NCBI GenBank assembly: GCA_015065135.1 | Contig: SVQY01000006.1 | Coordinates: 1 to 64,000 of the forward strand | Direction of reading: 5' to 3' | Source of the DNA: Oscillospiraceae bacterium | GTDB taxonomy: Bacteria; Bacillota; Clostridia; Oscillospirales; CAG-272 | Length of the DNA: 64,000 nt | Shown here: piece by piece, positions 63,841-64,000 of the stretch | Numbering within the stretch: the stretch's first letter is position 1 | How the letters are laid out: each line of letters begins with the position of its first letter | Position numbers and translations under genes: made by a program | The notes under the pieces: generated by a model | What the model was told of the DNA's origin: nothing | Seen by the model: only the letters and a program-made list of their open reading frames with translations | The model's database searches: none

Positions 63841-64000
63841 GGGAGTGATCTCTTGGAGCGAACCCTACGCGCAAGCTATACTTTGAAAATCGCACCGTCT
63901 GCGAAGCGCGTGAGAAAGAACGCCGTCCGCTTGCGGTGATGCCTGTTGGCATCAAGGGGTTCTTTCTTCCTCGGCTGTGCCGAGGAGCATCGACCATCCC
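63841..64000. other. Gene-free, hairpin-rich end of window
   Basis: No gene seen. Stems include AGAAAGAAC/GTTCTTTCT around a GATGCC/GGCATC hairpin and CCTCGGC/GCCGAGG. Similar in look to other tRNA-flanking stretches here. Confidence 0.55.

Overview
The window looks like chromosomal DNA of a gut-type, probably uncultivated Clostridia (Bacillota) bacterium. The evidence is the L21-Prp-L27 cluster with an N-terminally extended L27, the ylxM-ffh-rpsP-khpA and rpsF-ssb-rpsR clusters, AbrB/SpoVT-type regulators, consensus TTGACA-17-TATAAT promoters, and many small intracellular glycan-processing operons without Sus/PUL-type outer-membrane proteins. No transposase, integrase, prophage or CRISPR array was seen.

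Layout. 1-2 kb: a cut-off lipoprotein, an anchored propeller-like protein and tRNA-Ser(GGA). 2-4.5 kb: a GH63-like glycosidase plus an EEP-family hydrolase. 4.5-6.1 kb: rpmA, prp, rplU and vanZ. 6.2-9.1 kb: tRNA-Arg(CCT) with a long palindromic tail, a divergent AbrB/XRE pair, a TIM-barrel epimerase and an AraC regulator. 9.3-15.5 kb: a GH51-like arabinofuranosidase with an LDH2-type dehydrogenase, then a leftward operon of a zinc-ribbon protein, 3-methyladenine glycosylase, metallophosphoesterase and PHP protein. 15.6-20.9 kb: aconitase, two tandem TIM-barrel epimerases and isocitrate dehydrogenase. 21-28.5 kb: tadA, a CPBP protease, then a GH106-like, GH2 and MBL-fold operon. 28.5-33.3 kb: a second AbrB/XRE pair, a repeat-rich gap, and an operon of two PHP proteins and a phosphoesterase/TIM-barrel fusion.

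33.5-38.7 kb: an MFS transporter, khpA-rpsP-ffh-ylxM and rpsF-ssb-rpsR. 38.7-42.8 kb: a 4-kb glycosidase, AraC and MFS cassette lying between two copies of the same terminator. 42.9-49.4 kb: a phosphopantetheinyl transferase, an amino-acid-type ABC importer whose binding protein is circularly permuted, a purine permease interrupted by an in-frame TGA, and gdhA. 49.7-53.3 kb: an SLH surface protein, an AAC(3)-like acetyltransferase and small membrane proteins. 53.6-64 kb: tRNA-Ser(GCT) with a palindromic tail, an ABC exporter with a DUF1854 partner, AraC, ThuA, Gfo/Idh/MocA and SDR genes, a third divergent regulator pair (RHH with AbrB-zinc ribbon), an AP-endonuclease-like TIM barrel with yqeG, a DUF975 protein, and a tRNA-Gly/Arg/His cluster.

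How it works together. The glycosidases carry no signal peptides, so imported oligosaccharides are probably cut inside the cell. TIM-barrel epimerases, dehydrogenases and phosphoesterases would process the products under local AraC control. Aconitase, isocitrate dehydrogenase and glutamate dehydrogenase can run citrate to glutamate. The most unusual items are the permuted solute-binding protein, the tRNA-tail palindromes, the cassette between duplicated terminators, the three divergent mini-regulator pairs and the phosphoesterase/TIM-barrel fusion.
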